From G965233625 sp965233625 (GTDB lineage Bacteria; Planctomycetota; Planctomycetia; Pirellulales; Pirellulaceae), in contig OZ247499.1 of NCBI GenBank assembly GCA_965233625.1, positions 4,836,001 to 4,900,000 of the forward strand: 64,000 nt of DNA, read 5' to 3'. Position numbers and translations under genes: made by a program. The notes under the pieces were generated by a model that had not been told where the DNA came from, did no database searches, and was given only the letters and a program-made list of their open reading frames with translations. Shown here one piece after another: positions 44,826 to 52,007 of the stretch. The first letter of the stretch is position 1. Each line of letters starts with the position of its first letter.

Positions 44826-46850
44826 ATGCGGCTTCTGCTTTGCATCTTCGCCCTACTCGTGGCACCCGCTGTTGTGGCGGCACAGGATATTCAAGAGGAA
44901 GAAGAAAAGGCGCTGCTGGCAGCCGTCGATAAGATCGCGCCCAGCGTGGTGAAGATCGAAACCTTCGGCGGCCTGGAGAAAGTTGGCAAACTGCTCGTAG
45001 GCACCGGGCCGACCACAGGGCTTATCGTGTCGGAAGATGGCTACATCATTTCGTCCGCGTTCAACTTCGTGCAAAAACCATCGTCCATCCTGGTGACACT
45101 ACCTGGCGGCGATAACGAGCGATTGGCCGCACAGATTGTCGCCCGCGATCAGGCCCGCATGCTGGTGCTGCTGAAGGTCGAGGCGGAGAAGAAACTGCCC
45201 GTGCCTGTGCCGGTGCCACGCAAAGAGATGGTCACGGGGCAATGGACCGTGGCTGTGGGCCGCACCTTTAAGTCAGAGCGGCCCAGCATGTCCGTCGGCA
45301 TTCTTTCGGCCGCCAATCGCATCTGGGGCAAAGCCGTTCAGACAGACGCCAAGGTGTCGCCCGCCAATTACGGCGGCCCGTTGATTGATATTCAGGGGCG
45401 TGTGCTGGGCGTCCTGGCGCCGTTCTCTCCGCAGGCAACCAACGAGATTGCAGGCGCCGAGTGGTACGACTCGGGCATCGGGTTCGCTTCGCCGCTGGAA
45501 GATGTCTTCTCGCACCTGGACCAGATGAAGCAGGGCAACGACCTCAAGCCCGGCATCCTGGGCATCGGTCTGAAGGGGAACGACATCTACGCACTGCCTG
45601 CTGAAATCGCCGCCGTACCGGGCAAGTCGCCCGCTGCTGAAGCTGGCTTCAAGCCGGGCGATGTGGTGGTGGAAGTCGATGGTCAGAAGATCGTCCGTCA
45701 GGCGCAGTTGAAACACGCCCTGGGCAAAAAATACGCTGGCGACACCGTCAACATTGTGGTGAAACGTGGCGATAAAACCGTCAAAGCAGACATCACCCTG
45801 GTCGACGAAATCAAGGCGTTCCAGCATTCGTTCTTAGGCGTGCTGCCGATGCGCGGCGCTGGCGAAAAGACCGGCTTCAAAGTCCGCTATGTTTATCCCG
45901 ACAGCCCGGCACAGGCCGCTGGCATTCAGGCAGGCGATGTCCTGACCAAGTACGAAGGCGAAAAGATCCCTGACGCGGCATCCATGCAGGAGATGCTCGC
46001 CTCGCATGTTCCAGGTGATGAAGTCACGCTGACCTTCACCCGCGATGGCAAAGAGCAGACCGGCAAAGCAACCCTCGCCACACTGCCCGAAGAGATCCCC
46101 GGCGAACTGCCGCCCGCCTATGCAACGGATGGAAAGAAAGACGACGAGAAGAAAGACGATGAGAAGGCAGACGATGAAGCCGGAGACGAGAAAGCCGGTG
46201 ACGCTGAGGGCGAAGAAGTAGATGGCGCCGTGGAAGGCGTCGTTGAGATTCAGATCCCCGAGGTAAAGAACAAAGCCTTCGCCTACATCCCTAAGAACTA
46301 TGACGAAGATCTGCCGCACGGGCTGATTGTCTGGCTGCATGCCCCCGGCGATACGGATCGCGATAAAGTGATTTCGCGGTGGCGTGAGCTATGCGACAAG
46401 AACCGTTTGATCCTGCTGGCGCCCCAGGCTGCTAACCCGGCGCGGTGGACCCCCGGTGAAGTCGAATTCATCGGCCAGGCGATTGACAACATCCTGGGCG
46501 GCTACAACATTGATCGCACCCGCGTGATGGCGCACGGTTATCAGGCCGGCGCCGCGATGGCTTATCTCACCGTCGCCGCTCACACCGACCGCATCCGCGC
46601 GGTTGCCGCCGTCGATGCTGCTTTGCCCGGCCGTGTGAAAGTTCCACCGACCGACCCTGTCAACCGGCTGGCTTTCTATACAACCGTGGCTGAGAAATCG
46701 CGTCTGGCGCCGGCGACCATGGCTGGCGTCAAGCGGTTGCAGGAGATGAAGCACCCCGTTACCGTGGTGAATCAGACGGAGGCACGTTACCTGAAACCTT
46801 CTGAAATCGCCGACCTGGTGCGCTGGTTTGACACGCTGGACCGTATTTGA
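44826..46850 (+). CDS. HtrA-like pseudo-protease with two PDZ domains fused to an alpha/beta-hydrolase-like domain
   Basis: A 674-residue exported protein from ATG 44826 (signal peptide LLLCIFALLVAPAVVAAQD). The trypsin-like domain again lacks the triad: Phe79 for His, Met112 for Asp and Tyr182 for Ser (ANYGGP). Two PDZ domains follow (KSPAAEAGFKPGDVVVEVDG and SPAQAAGIQAGDVLTKYEG), then a Lys/Asp/Glu-rich linker. The last 200 residues look like an esterase-type alpha/beta-hydrolase (HGLIVWLHAPGDTDRD, RVMAHGYQAGAAMAYLTVA), but the nucleophile elbow reads GYQAG where GxSxG is expected, so this domain may also be inactive. It probably binds peptide or polymer chains for the active protease encoded two genes upstream. 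Confidence 0.88.
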   Translation: MRLLLCIFALLVAPAVVAAQDIQEEEEKALLAAVDKIAPSVVKIETFGGLEKVGKLLVGTGPTTGLIVSEDGYIISSAFNFVQKPSSILVTLPGGDNERLAAQIVARDQARMLVLLKVEAEKKLPVPVPVPRKEMVTGQWTVAVGRTFKSERPSMSVGILSAANRIWGKAVQTDAKVSPANYGGPLIDIQGRVLGVLAPFSPQATNEIAGAEWYDSGIGFASPLEDVFSHLDQMKQGNDLKPGILGIGLKGNDIYALPAEIAAVPGKSPAAEAGFKPGDVVVEVDGQKIVRQAQLKHALGKKYAGDTVNIVVKRGDKTVKADITLVDEIKAFQHSFLGVLPMRGAGEKTGFKVRYVYPDSPAQAAGIQAGDVLTKYEGEKIPDAASMQEMLASHVPGDEVTLTFTRDGKEQTGKATLATLPEEIPGELPPAYATDGKKDDEKKDDEKADDEAGDEKAGDAEGEEVDGAVEGVVEIQIPEVKNKAFAYIPKNYDEDLPHGLIVWLHAPGDTDRDKVISRWRELCDKNRLILLAPQAANPARWTPGEVEFIGQAIDNILGGYNIDRTRVMAHGYQAGAAMAYLTVAAHTDRIRAVAAVDAALPGRVKVPPTDPVNRLAFYTTVAEKSRLAPATMAGVKRLQEMKHPVTVVNQTEARYLKPSEIADLVRWFDTLDRI

Positions 46851-47232
46851 CGCCAACTCGCTTCGCCGCCACGCTCTGGGCATTGCTAGCGTTATCTTGC
46901 TGCTGCTAGCACTGGGGCTCTGGTGGCGTTGGCCGCAGGATAGCGCCGCCGCGGTGGCCATCTGCGTGCGAGCCGGGCTGGTTCTTGGCGCCATCTGGCT
47001 GGCGCTGCCGCAGCTTTCGCGGCTGATCGCCGCCGTACCGGTATGGATGGTGTTTGCCTGCGGGATTTCTGCGCTGGTGCTTATCGCGCGACCCCGGACC
47101 ATTGTGTTTATCGGGCCGGCATTGGGCAGCGCTTTGCTACTGCACTTTCTCGGCTGGTTCCTGCGGCAGCCGCCCAAGCGTAAATCCGGCAGCACGCGGC
47201 GTCAGCGACCGCCCGAAAAGAAGAAACCCTAA
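46828..47232 (+). CDS. Small polytopic membrane protein
   Basis: A 134-residue protein starting at TTG 46828, overlapping the previous gene by 23 bases. Four hydrophobic helices (ASVILLLLALGLWWRW, VAICVRAGLVLGAIWLAL, VPVWMVFACGISALVLIA, TIVFIGPALGSALLLHFLG) are followed by a basic, Arg/Lys-rich C-terminal tail. The overlap implies translational coupling, and it probably closes the MoxR block. No family recognised. The TTG start is the only candidate that keeps the whole first helix. Confidence 0.6.
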   Translation: MTRWTVFDANSLRRHALGIASVILLLLALGLWWRWPQDSAAAVAICVRAGLVLGAIWLALPQLSRLIAAVPVWMVFACGISALVLIARPRTIVFIGPALGSALLLHFLGWFLRQPPKRKSGSTRRQRPPEKKKP

Positions 47233-47489
47233 CCTGCTGTTTTGTAGTTGCACACCAACCCGAAGCGCGAGCGTCCATGAGGAATCCTCCGTCAAGTCAG
47301 AAAGCGGTTGATTGCGGAATCCAAGCGTCCATCCGGCGTCATCCGTTTACGGCGCGCCATAAAACATATTTCGGTCGCCCCTATTCGAGGGTCGGCGTCG
47401 TGGCGCCAGCTCGCGCTTCAGGGTGCGACTTATTCCGCTTTCAGCCTTGAAGGAAGTGGTTGATTCTACTGGTTACGCTGCACTTACGT
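47233..47489. other. Intergenic region with dispersed GAAGCGC repeats
   Basis: Contains one repeat copy at 47257-47276 (AACCCGAAGCGCGAGCG) and an inverted degenerate copy at 47408-47427. No gene is seen. It borders the left side of the IS110-family element. Confidence 0.5.
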
Positions 47490-47496
47490 GCTAGTT

Positions 47497-47630
47497 GTCG
47501 AAGTTTTTAAGTGAACGGGTAGGGCGGGTCTTCGCCGGAGCCGGTCGTCGCTCGCTCACAACGGCTGCGAGTGCGACAGGTCTCCAGAGAAGACGCCGCC
47601 CGGGTCTTTGCGGGTGAGGCCGGAGCGAGC
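47497..47630 (-). ncRNA. Candidate non-coding end of the IS110-family element (possible bridge RNA region)
   Basis: This 134-base G+C-rich stretch lies directly downstream of the transposase stop and holds several short inverted repeats (for example GGTCTTCGCCGGAGCC and GACGCCGCCCGGGTC neighbourhoods). IS110/IS1111 elements encode a bridge RNA in a non-coding end; in the IS1111 subgroup it lies downstream of the gene, which would fit here. I did not fold the sequence, so this is inference. Confidence 0.25.
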
Positions 47631-48644
47631 TTAGGCGGCGAGTCCACTCTCCTGCCAGACGGTCTGGTTCTTGAGCATCGCCCACATCACGCGGCACAGA
47701 TAGTGCGCCGTGGCGACCGTGGCGATCTTGCCCCGCGCCGCGTCGTCGCGGCGGATACGCTGGCGGTAGGCGGCGACCGTGGGCGAACGACGCACGGCCT
47801 GCCACACCGCTTCGACCAGCATTTTGCGGACCACGCTGGGCCCTTCGCGGGTGATGTGTCCCAGCCGGTTGGTCGAACCCGATTGATCCTGCCGGGGCAC
47901 CAGGCCGAAGTACGCACCAATCTGCTTCGCGTTGCCGAACCGCTGCGGATCGTCGATAAACGCAGCCACCGCTTCGGCCGTGCGGATGCCAACGCCGGGG
48001 ATGGTCCGCAGCAGCGCAACAGCCGGACTCCCGCTGGCGAAGGCTTCCAGCTCTTTTTCGATCCGCCGGATGGAACGGTTCAGATCGTCGATCTCCTGTA
48101 AGAGTAAGTCGCGTTTGATCGCGTGCATCGGACTGGCGAACTCGAGGGCTTTCAGCCAGGCGACGCCTTTGCGCGTCCACAGACTTTTCGGCGCCTGGAT
48201 CAGCAGCGTCCGCAACAGTGCACGCAGACCATTCTTGGCCCGGGTGCGTTTTTCGACCGTGCGGGTGCGGAACACGATCATCTCCCGCCAGGCCCGCACT
48301 TCGTTGCTGGGTACATGCACCCGCGGAAGCATTTCCACCAGCAGCAGCCGGGCCAGCATGTGGGCGTCGTTGCGGTCGTTCTTCCTGCTGGATTTGAAGA
48401 TCGCGTGCAACTGCGCCGGGTGCGCCACCGTGACCGATTCGGCCAGCGGAGACAGCAGGTTGAAATACTCGCCATAACCGCAGCTGGCTTCGTAAGCCAC
48501 ATGAAACGGCTGGTCGAGCGACTTCAGGAAATGCAGCAGTTCCGTCACCGGCCCCAGCTTCACTTCCCGCTGCTTTTTCCCTTGATCGTCGAGCACACAT
48601 ACCGCTACAAACTTTGCATGAACATCTAATCCAACGTAAAACAT
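47631..48644 (-). CDS. IS110-family transposase (DEDD recombinase)
   Basis: A 337-residue transposase. The N-terminal RuvC-like DEDD domain begins YVGLDVHAKFVAVCVLDD and includes VAYEASCGYGEYF and SSRKNDRNDAHMLARLL. A coiled middle segment leads to the Tnp20 domain with TIPGVGIRTAEAVAAFI and AYFGLVPRQDQSGSTNRLGHITREGPSVVRKML, which contains the serine of the active site. The gene is complete with no frameshift. The start is ATG 48644 (MFYVGLDVHAK). A 408-residue frame on the same strand is an overprinted reading of the same DNA. Confidence 0.92.
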   Translation of the reverse strand: MFYVGLDVHAKFVAVCVLDDQGKKQREVKLGPVTELLHFLKSLDQPFHVAYEASCGYGEYFNLLSPLAESVTVAHPAQLHAIFKSSRKNDRNDAHMLARLLLVEMLPRVHVPSNEVRAWREMIVFRTRTVEKRTRAKNGLRALLRTLLIQAPKSLWTRKGVAWLKALEFASPMHAIKRDLLLQEIDDLNRSIRRIEKELEAFASGSPAVALLRTIPGVGIRTAEAVAAFIDDPQRFGNAKQIGAYFGLVPRQDQSGSTNRLGHITREGPSVVRKMLVEAVWQAVRRSPTVAAYRQRIRRDDAARGKIATVATAHYLCRVMWAMLKNQTVWQESGLAA

Positions 48645-48943
48645 CCTGGAAGCCTCCCAAGGTCAAGTGAAAGAATCTGCTAACTTCCACTTTAAGACCG
48701 ACGGAGGCTTCCTTCATAGTTTCGAGGGGCGTTTGATGTGGATGCGAAAACGGGGGTTTTTGGCCGTATTCTGGTGGACTTCAACCGGCGATGCGCTGTT
48801 AATTCCGGCGTCCCTTGCTCGCGCTTCGGGTTAGTATTCTTATTTGAATTTAAGGCTGAATGTGATTTTCAGCCTCAAAGTGTGCAGCTTTAAAACCTGT
48901 TGCCAGGTTAGGGTCATCGCTGTTGAGTGAAACAGGAAGTGCT
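48645..48943. other. Region right of the IS110 gene with a dispersed repeat copy
   Basis: About 300 bases. The first 75 probably belong to the element. A clean inverted copy of the dispersed repeat is at 48801-48834 and matches the copy at 27091 over about 32 bases. No gene is visible. Confidence 0.45.
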
Positions 48944-49138
48944 TTAGTTGTTGCCGCTTTCTGCGGCGTCTGTGAAGTTGTAGGTCTCGACAATGTCCGC
49001 TTCGATCTTCCGGGTGGCGCCGTGCTGCTGTAAGAGCTGTTCGACGCGGTAATTCAGGTCATCCAGTTGATCCAGAATCTCACTTTGGCGGAGATCAATC
49101 TCATCAATCATCGAGCCGGGATCTTCGGTATTGGACAT
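48944..49138 (-). CDS. Small acidic coiled-coil protein
   Basis: A 64-residue protein (MSNTEDPGSMIDEIDLRQ) with a strong heptad pattern (ILDQLDDLNYRVEQLLQQ) and an acidic, Asn-rich tail. ATG 49138 opens it; the ribosome-binding site is weak. It stands alone between two promoter regions. The size and heptads suggest an oligomerising helper protein. No family recognised. Confidence 0.5.
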   Translation of the reverse strand: MSNTEDPGSMIDEIDLRQSEILDQLDDLNYRVEQLLQQHGATRKIEADIVETYNFTDAAESGNN

Positions 49139-49482
49139 AAAAAAATCACTCGGGTGGGTGTAACTTGCGGAAGGTGGGCAGGCTTTGATGCCCTATCTGG
49201 CGGGGTTTGCGTTTTGCGGGCGCTCGCGTTCAAGGTTGGCAGTTTGTATATTTAAGGGGCAGCGAGCTGCGCGTGCCGGTAGCGATAGAACGCTTCTGGC
49301 AAGTGTTGCATCGGCTCTAAACCCAGGCCGCTTTGACTTCACACCGTTGCGATTGCGTTAGTCCGCCTGCACATTCTTTACCCTTCACACAGACTTTGCC
49401 GGTCGGGTTGTCAATCACGCCAAGCGGCCTGCCATCTCTGCCCGGTAAGCATTCCCCACCCCGTTTTCCGCCAGGAAATCTT
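49139..49482. other. Divergent promoter region
   Basis: About 340 bases between the 64-residue gene (minus) and the FKBP gene (plus). It must contain both promoters, but I found no confident -35/-10 match and no hairpin. An AGGA site just before 49483 is the FKBP ribosome-binding site. Confidence 0.35.
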
Positions 49483-50289
49483 ATGAAACTATTACACATT
49501 GCCGCATTTTCCGCCGTCCTGCTGATGGCTGGCTTCGCACTGGCCCAGGACGACAAGCCTGAAAAAGAAAAGCCCAAGGCCAACAGCAAATACAAAACTG
49601 AAAAAGAACAGATGAGCTACGCGCTGGGCTTCGATATCGGCCGTACGTTCAAAGAACGCGGCGTCGAGCTGGACGCAGAGCTACTGATCAAAGCCTTCAA
49701 GGCAGGCTATTCCGAAGCAGATTCGGACATGACCCGCGAAGAGCTGGAAGCCGCTTTCCTGGCCTATCAGAAGGCCGCCCGCGCAGCCGCCGAGCAAATT
49801 GCCAAAGAGCGCGCCGAGAAGAACAAAAAAGAAGGCGAAGACTTCCTCGCCAAGAACAAGAAGCGCAAGGGCGTGGTTACCGAGAAGTCCGGCCTGCAGT
49901 ACGAAATCCTGAAGAAGTCGAAAGGTGAAACGCCCAAGAAAGACAGCATCGTCAAGGCGCACTATCACGGCACCTTCATCGATGGCGAAGTCTTCGACAG
50001 CTCGCTGGGCAAACGCCCGCTGATCATCCCCGTCAACGGCCTGATCGAAGGCATGAGCGAAGCGCTGCAGAAGATGAAGGTGGGCGAGAAGTGGAAAGTC
50101 TTCATCCCCACCGATCTGGCCTACGGCGCCAACCCCGACCCGCGCAGCCCGATCCCACCAAACGCCGCGCTGATCTTTGAACTGGAACTGCTAGGCATCG
50201 AAAAGGCGCCAGCCACCGGCGACGAACCCGGTGAAGACGCCCCCGCCGACGGCGAATCCGCCCCCGAAGACCTCGGCGACAAAGAATAA
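49483..50289 (+). CDS. Secreted FKBP-type peptidyl-prolyl isomerase (Mip/FkpA-like)
   Basis: A 268-residue exported isomerase. ATG 49483 follows an AGGA site and a signal peptide (KLLHIAAFSAVLLMAGFALAQDD). The N-terminal FKBP dimerisation segment (EKEQMSYALGFDIGRTFKERGVELD) precedes the FKBP core with VKAHYHGTFIDGEVFDSS, MKVGEKWKVFIPTDLAYG and the conserved end PPNAALIFELELLGI. It folds proline-containing proteins outside the cytoplasm. The C-terminal tail is Glu/Asp/Pro rich. An intrinsic terminator follows the gene. In-frame frame extension to 49333 has no signal peptide and is not used. Confidence 0.93.
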   Translation: MKLLHIAAFSAVLLMAGFALAQDDKPEKEKPKANSKYKTEKEQMSYALGFDIGRTFKERGVELDAELLIKAFKAGYSEADSDMTREELEAAFLAYQKAARAAAEQIAKERAEKNKKEGEDFLAKNKKRKGVVTEKSGLQYEILKKSKGETPKKDSIVKAHYHGTFIDGEVFDSSLGKRPLIIPVNGLIEGMSEALQKMKVGEKWKVFIPTDLAYGANPDPRSPIPPNAALIFELELLGIEKAPATGDEPGEDAPADGESAPEDLGDKE

Positions 50290-50324
50290 AGGCAGCGTTC
50301 AAACGCCACCATCAGACAATCAAC

Positions 50325-50358
50325 AAAGCCCCGGTGATATCCATCGCCGGGGCTTTTT
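50325..50358 (+). terminator. Intrinsic terminator after the FKBP gene
   Basis: AAAGCCCCGG at 50325-50334 pairs with CCGGGGCTTT before a T run (through 50358). The stem has about 10 bp and a loop of about 10 bases and lies 36 bases after the stop codon. It is the clearest plus-strand terminator in the window. Confidence 0.9.
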
Positions 50359-50464
50359 GTGTGGCTGGGCCCAGGGGCCGCGTCAGTTTTTTCTAATGCG
50401 TTCAGAGAAGGCACGTAACTGCGTTTTTCTGTATTTCGGCTTTGCTAGTAAGGGTAGAAAGAGA

Positions 50465-50941
50465 ATGGGTTCTGTCGAAGTCCTGCGAGATCGTCAGTCT
50501 GGTGCATTCATTCTAAATCCTAAAGGAACCTTTAAAGGCTATGGAGCGTATGTCGGAATCAATCCTTATCGCGAATTGCACAATACGACGCTCAATCAAC
50601 TCGGGCAGCTCATTGTGGATTTACTCGAGCTATCGGGCCCACAGCCATACCATATCAAAGAGTTTGAAACGTATCTTTCCAATAACACAGATGAGGAAAC
50701 CAAACGGATTCGCGACGTCTATTTTCCATCAAACAAACGCCATACGACCGGGTCACTCGCAAGAAGATTTGCACACGGAGGTGTCGAATTCAAACCTGGG
50801 CAGAAGTCCTGGTTAGTCTGTTCAGCGGTGTACGACCCAACGGAGCGAGTTCTCAATACAAATGCCGCACGCCGGGTCAAGCTAGCAGGTGGAACCACTG
50901 CACTGGGAGCAGCAATTTCAGAATTGCTTGATGAAGTTTAA
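50465..50941 (+). CDS. Hypothetical protein (A+T-rich)
   Basis: About 158 residues from ATG 50465 (MGSVEVLRDRQSGAFILNP) after a purine-rich stretch (AGAAAGAG). The larger in-frame frame reaching to 50231 runs through the FKBP gene and its terminator and is rejected. The protein has strands such as AFILNPKGTFKGYGAYVGIN and helices with HNTTLNQLGQLIVDLLEL. G+C is visibly lower than in the neighbours, which suggests later acquisition. Function unknown. Confidence 0.55.
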   Translation: MGSVEVLRDRQSGAFILNPKGTFKGYGAYVGINPYRELHNTTLNQLGQLIVDLLELSGPQPYHIKEFETYLSNNTDEETKRIRDVYFPSNKRHTTGSLARRFAHGGVEFKPGQKSWLVCSAVYDPTERVLNTNAARRVKLAGGTTALGAAISELLDEV

Positions 50942-51140
50942 GCACCCGGGCAAGATGGAGTCGGGTTAGGTAAGAAATCCGATTCCCATTCCACAGTCCG
51001 TTACGCAGTTCTTAGCTGCTGCGCCGCATGACCAGAGCTGGGATGCCCCCGGTCCAGCCGGGTGGAAAATCCTGGTGGTTACGATATGGTGGAGAATTGT
51101 ATAGGGGATCGGTAACAGGTGCTTTTTCTGAAACATTCCG
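50942..51140. other. Intergenic region before the biosynthetic cluster
   Basis: About 200 bases without a gene. It should contain the promoter of the three-gene cluster, but I cannot identify it. Confidence 0.3.
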
Positions 51141-52007
51141 TTGAACGATAAGATTCGAATTTCCCTGCTGCGCGGTGTCTGCCAGCTTCCGGCGTATGTT
51201 GCGCATCACCGGGGTTTCTTCACGCGGGAAGGTATCGATTCATCCGTCAGCATCGCGCCGACTGCGTGGTTGATTCCGGATCAGCTTGCCAGGGGGGAAA
51301 CGGACTTTGCGGTGATTCCGTGGACTCGTGTGGCGGTCGCCAGCAGTGAGTCTCCGCTGGTTCTTCTCTCTGGATCAGGCTGTGAAGAGGCGGCGGTGGT
51401 TGTGCGGGCGGGTCTGACCGTTGATGAGGTGCGGTCCGTCGCAGTGCCCCGCGAAGGTGGCATGAAGGACCTGACCGCCATGGGGCTGCTTGAGAGTCTG
51501 AACTGGTCCCGGGACAAGGTGCAGCAGTTGCGGTTCCCTTCCGGCGACGGCGCCATTATCTGCCTGAACGGCAAAGGCTCTGACGCGGCAAGCATGATCG
51601 AGCCCTACGCAACGATGATGGAAGTTGTCGCGGGATGTACCGTTGTCCGCCGGACCGGTGACCTCTGGCCGGGGGCGCCTGGCTGCTCTCTGGCGACCAG
51701 CGCTGCCATGTTGAAGGCTGCACCCGATCTTGTGCAACGTGTTGTGAATGCGTACGCCGCGGCCACAACGTACGTACACAACCACCCCACTGAAGCGGCG
51801 GCAACCGGCGCCCCGGTCATCGGCGTCCACCCTGATATTTTACTTAAGTCTTTGGATGCGAACCGGCCGGACATCAACGCCGTGCGGAACACCGGCGCGA
51901 TGGATCAGATTCTGAAGCTGATGCTGGAGTTGGGGTACGTGGATGAAATCCCGCGTGATTATTCCGATCTAAGTTTTCTCGACCGCGCTCAACAGTGTGC
52001 AACGTAG
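51141..52007 (+). CDS. NMT1/THI5-like periplasmic-binding-fold protein without signal peptide
   Basis: A 288-residue protein starting at TTG 51141 (MNDKIRISLLRGVCQLPAYVAHHRGFF). The opening, the GETDFAVIPWTRVAVASSESP segment and the VVNAYAAATTYVHNHP helix match the NMT1/THI5/SsuA family of substrate-binding proteins. Unlike transport partners it has no signal peptide or lipobox, and no permease or ATPase gene lies nearby. It overlaps the NRPS-like gene by 11 bases. In this fold some cytoplasmic relatives are enzymes (MqnA/MqnD in menaquinone synthesis, Thi5 in pyrimidine synthesis), so it may supply or shape the NRPS substrate. The start codon is weak and uncertain. Confidence 0.72.
   Translation: MNDKIRISLLRGVCQLPAYVAHHRGFFTREGIDSSVSIAPTAWLIPDQLARGETDFAVIPWTRVAVASSESPLVLLSGSGCEEAAVVVRAGLTVDEVRSVAVPREGGMKDLTAMGLLESLNWSRDKVQQLRFPSGDGAIICLNGKGSDAASMIEPYATMMEVVAGCTVVRRTGDLWPGAPGCSLATSAAMLKAAPDLVQRVVNAYAAATTYVHNHPTEAAATGAPVIGVHPDILLKSLDANRPDINAVRNTGAMDQILKLMLELGYVDEIPRDYSDLSFLDRAQQCAT

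Larger units (their letters stand above)
47490..48720 (-). mobile_element. IS110-family element (borders approximate)
   Basis: The transposase gene (47631-48644) is intact. IS110 elements lack clear terminal repeats and target duplications, so the borders cannot be fixed from sequence alone. About 140 bases downstream and 75 bases upstream of the gene are unexplained by chromosomal genes and are likely part of the element. The surrounding DNA on both sides carries copies of the dispersed GAAGCGC repeat, a known type of IS110 target. Confidence 0.6.

Noticed and set aside
47491..48717. 408-residue minus-strand frame over the IS110 transposase
   Set aside because: It overprints the transposase, is Arg/Ala/Gly rich and lacks motifs; the other frame has the full DEDD/Tnp20 pattern.
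49333..49482. Longer N-terminus for the FKBP gene
   Set aside because: The added 50 residues precede a clear signal peptide and ribosome site at 49483.
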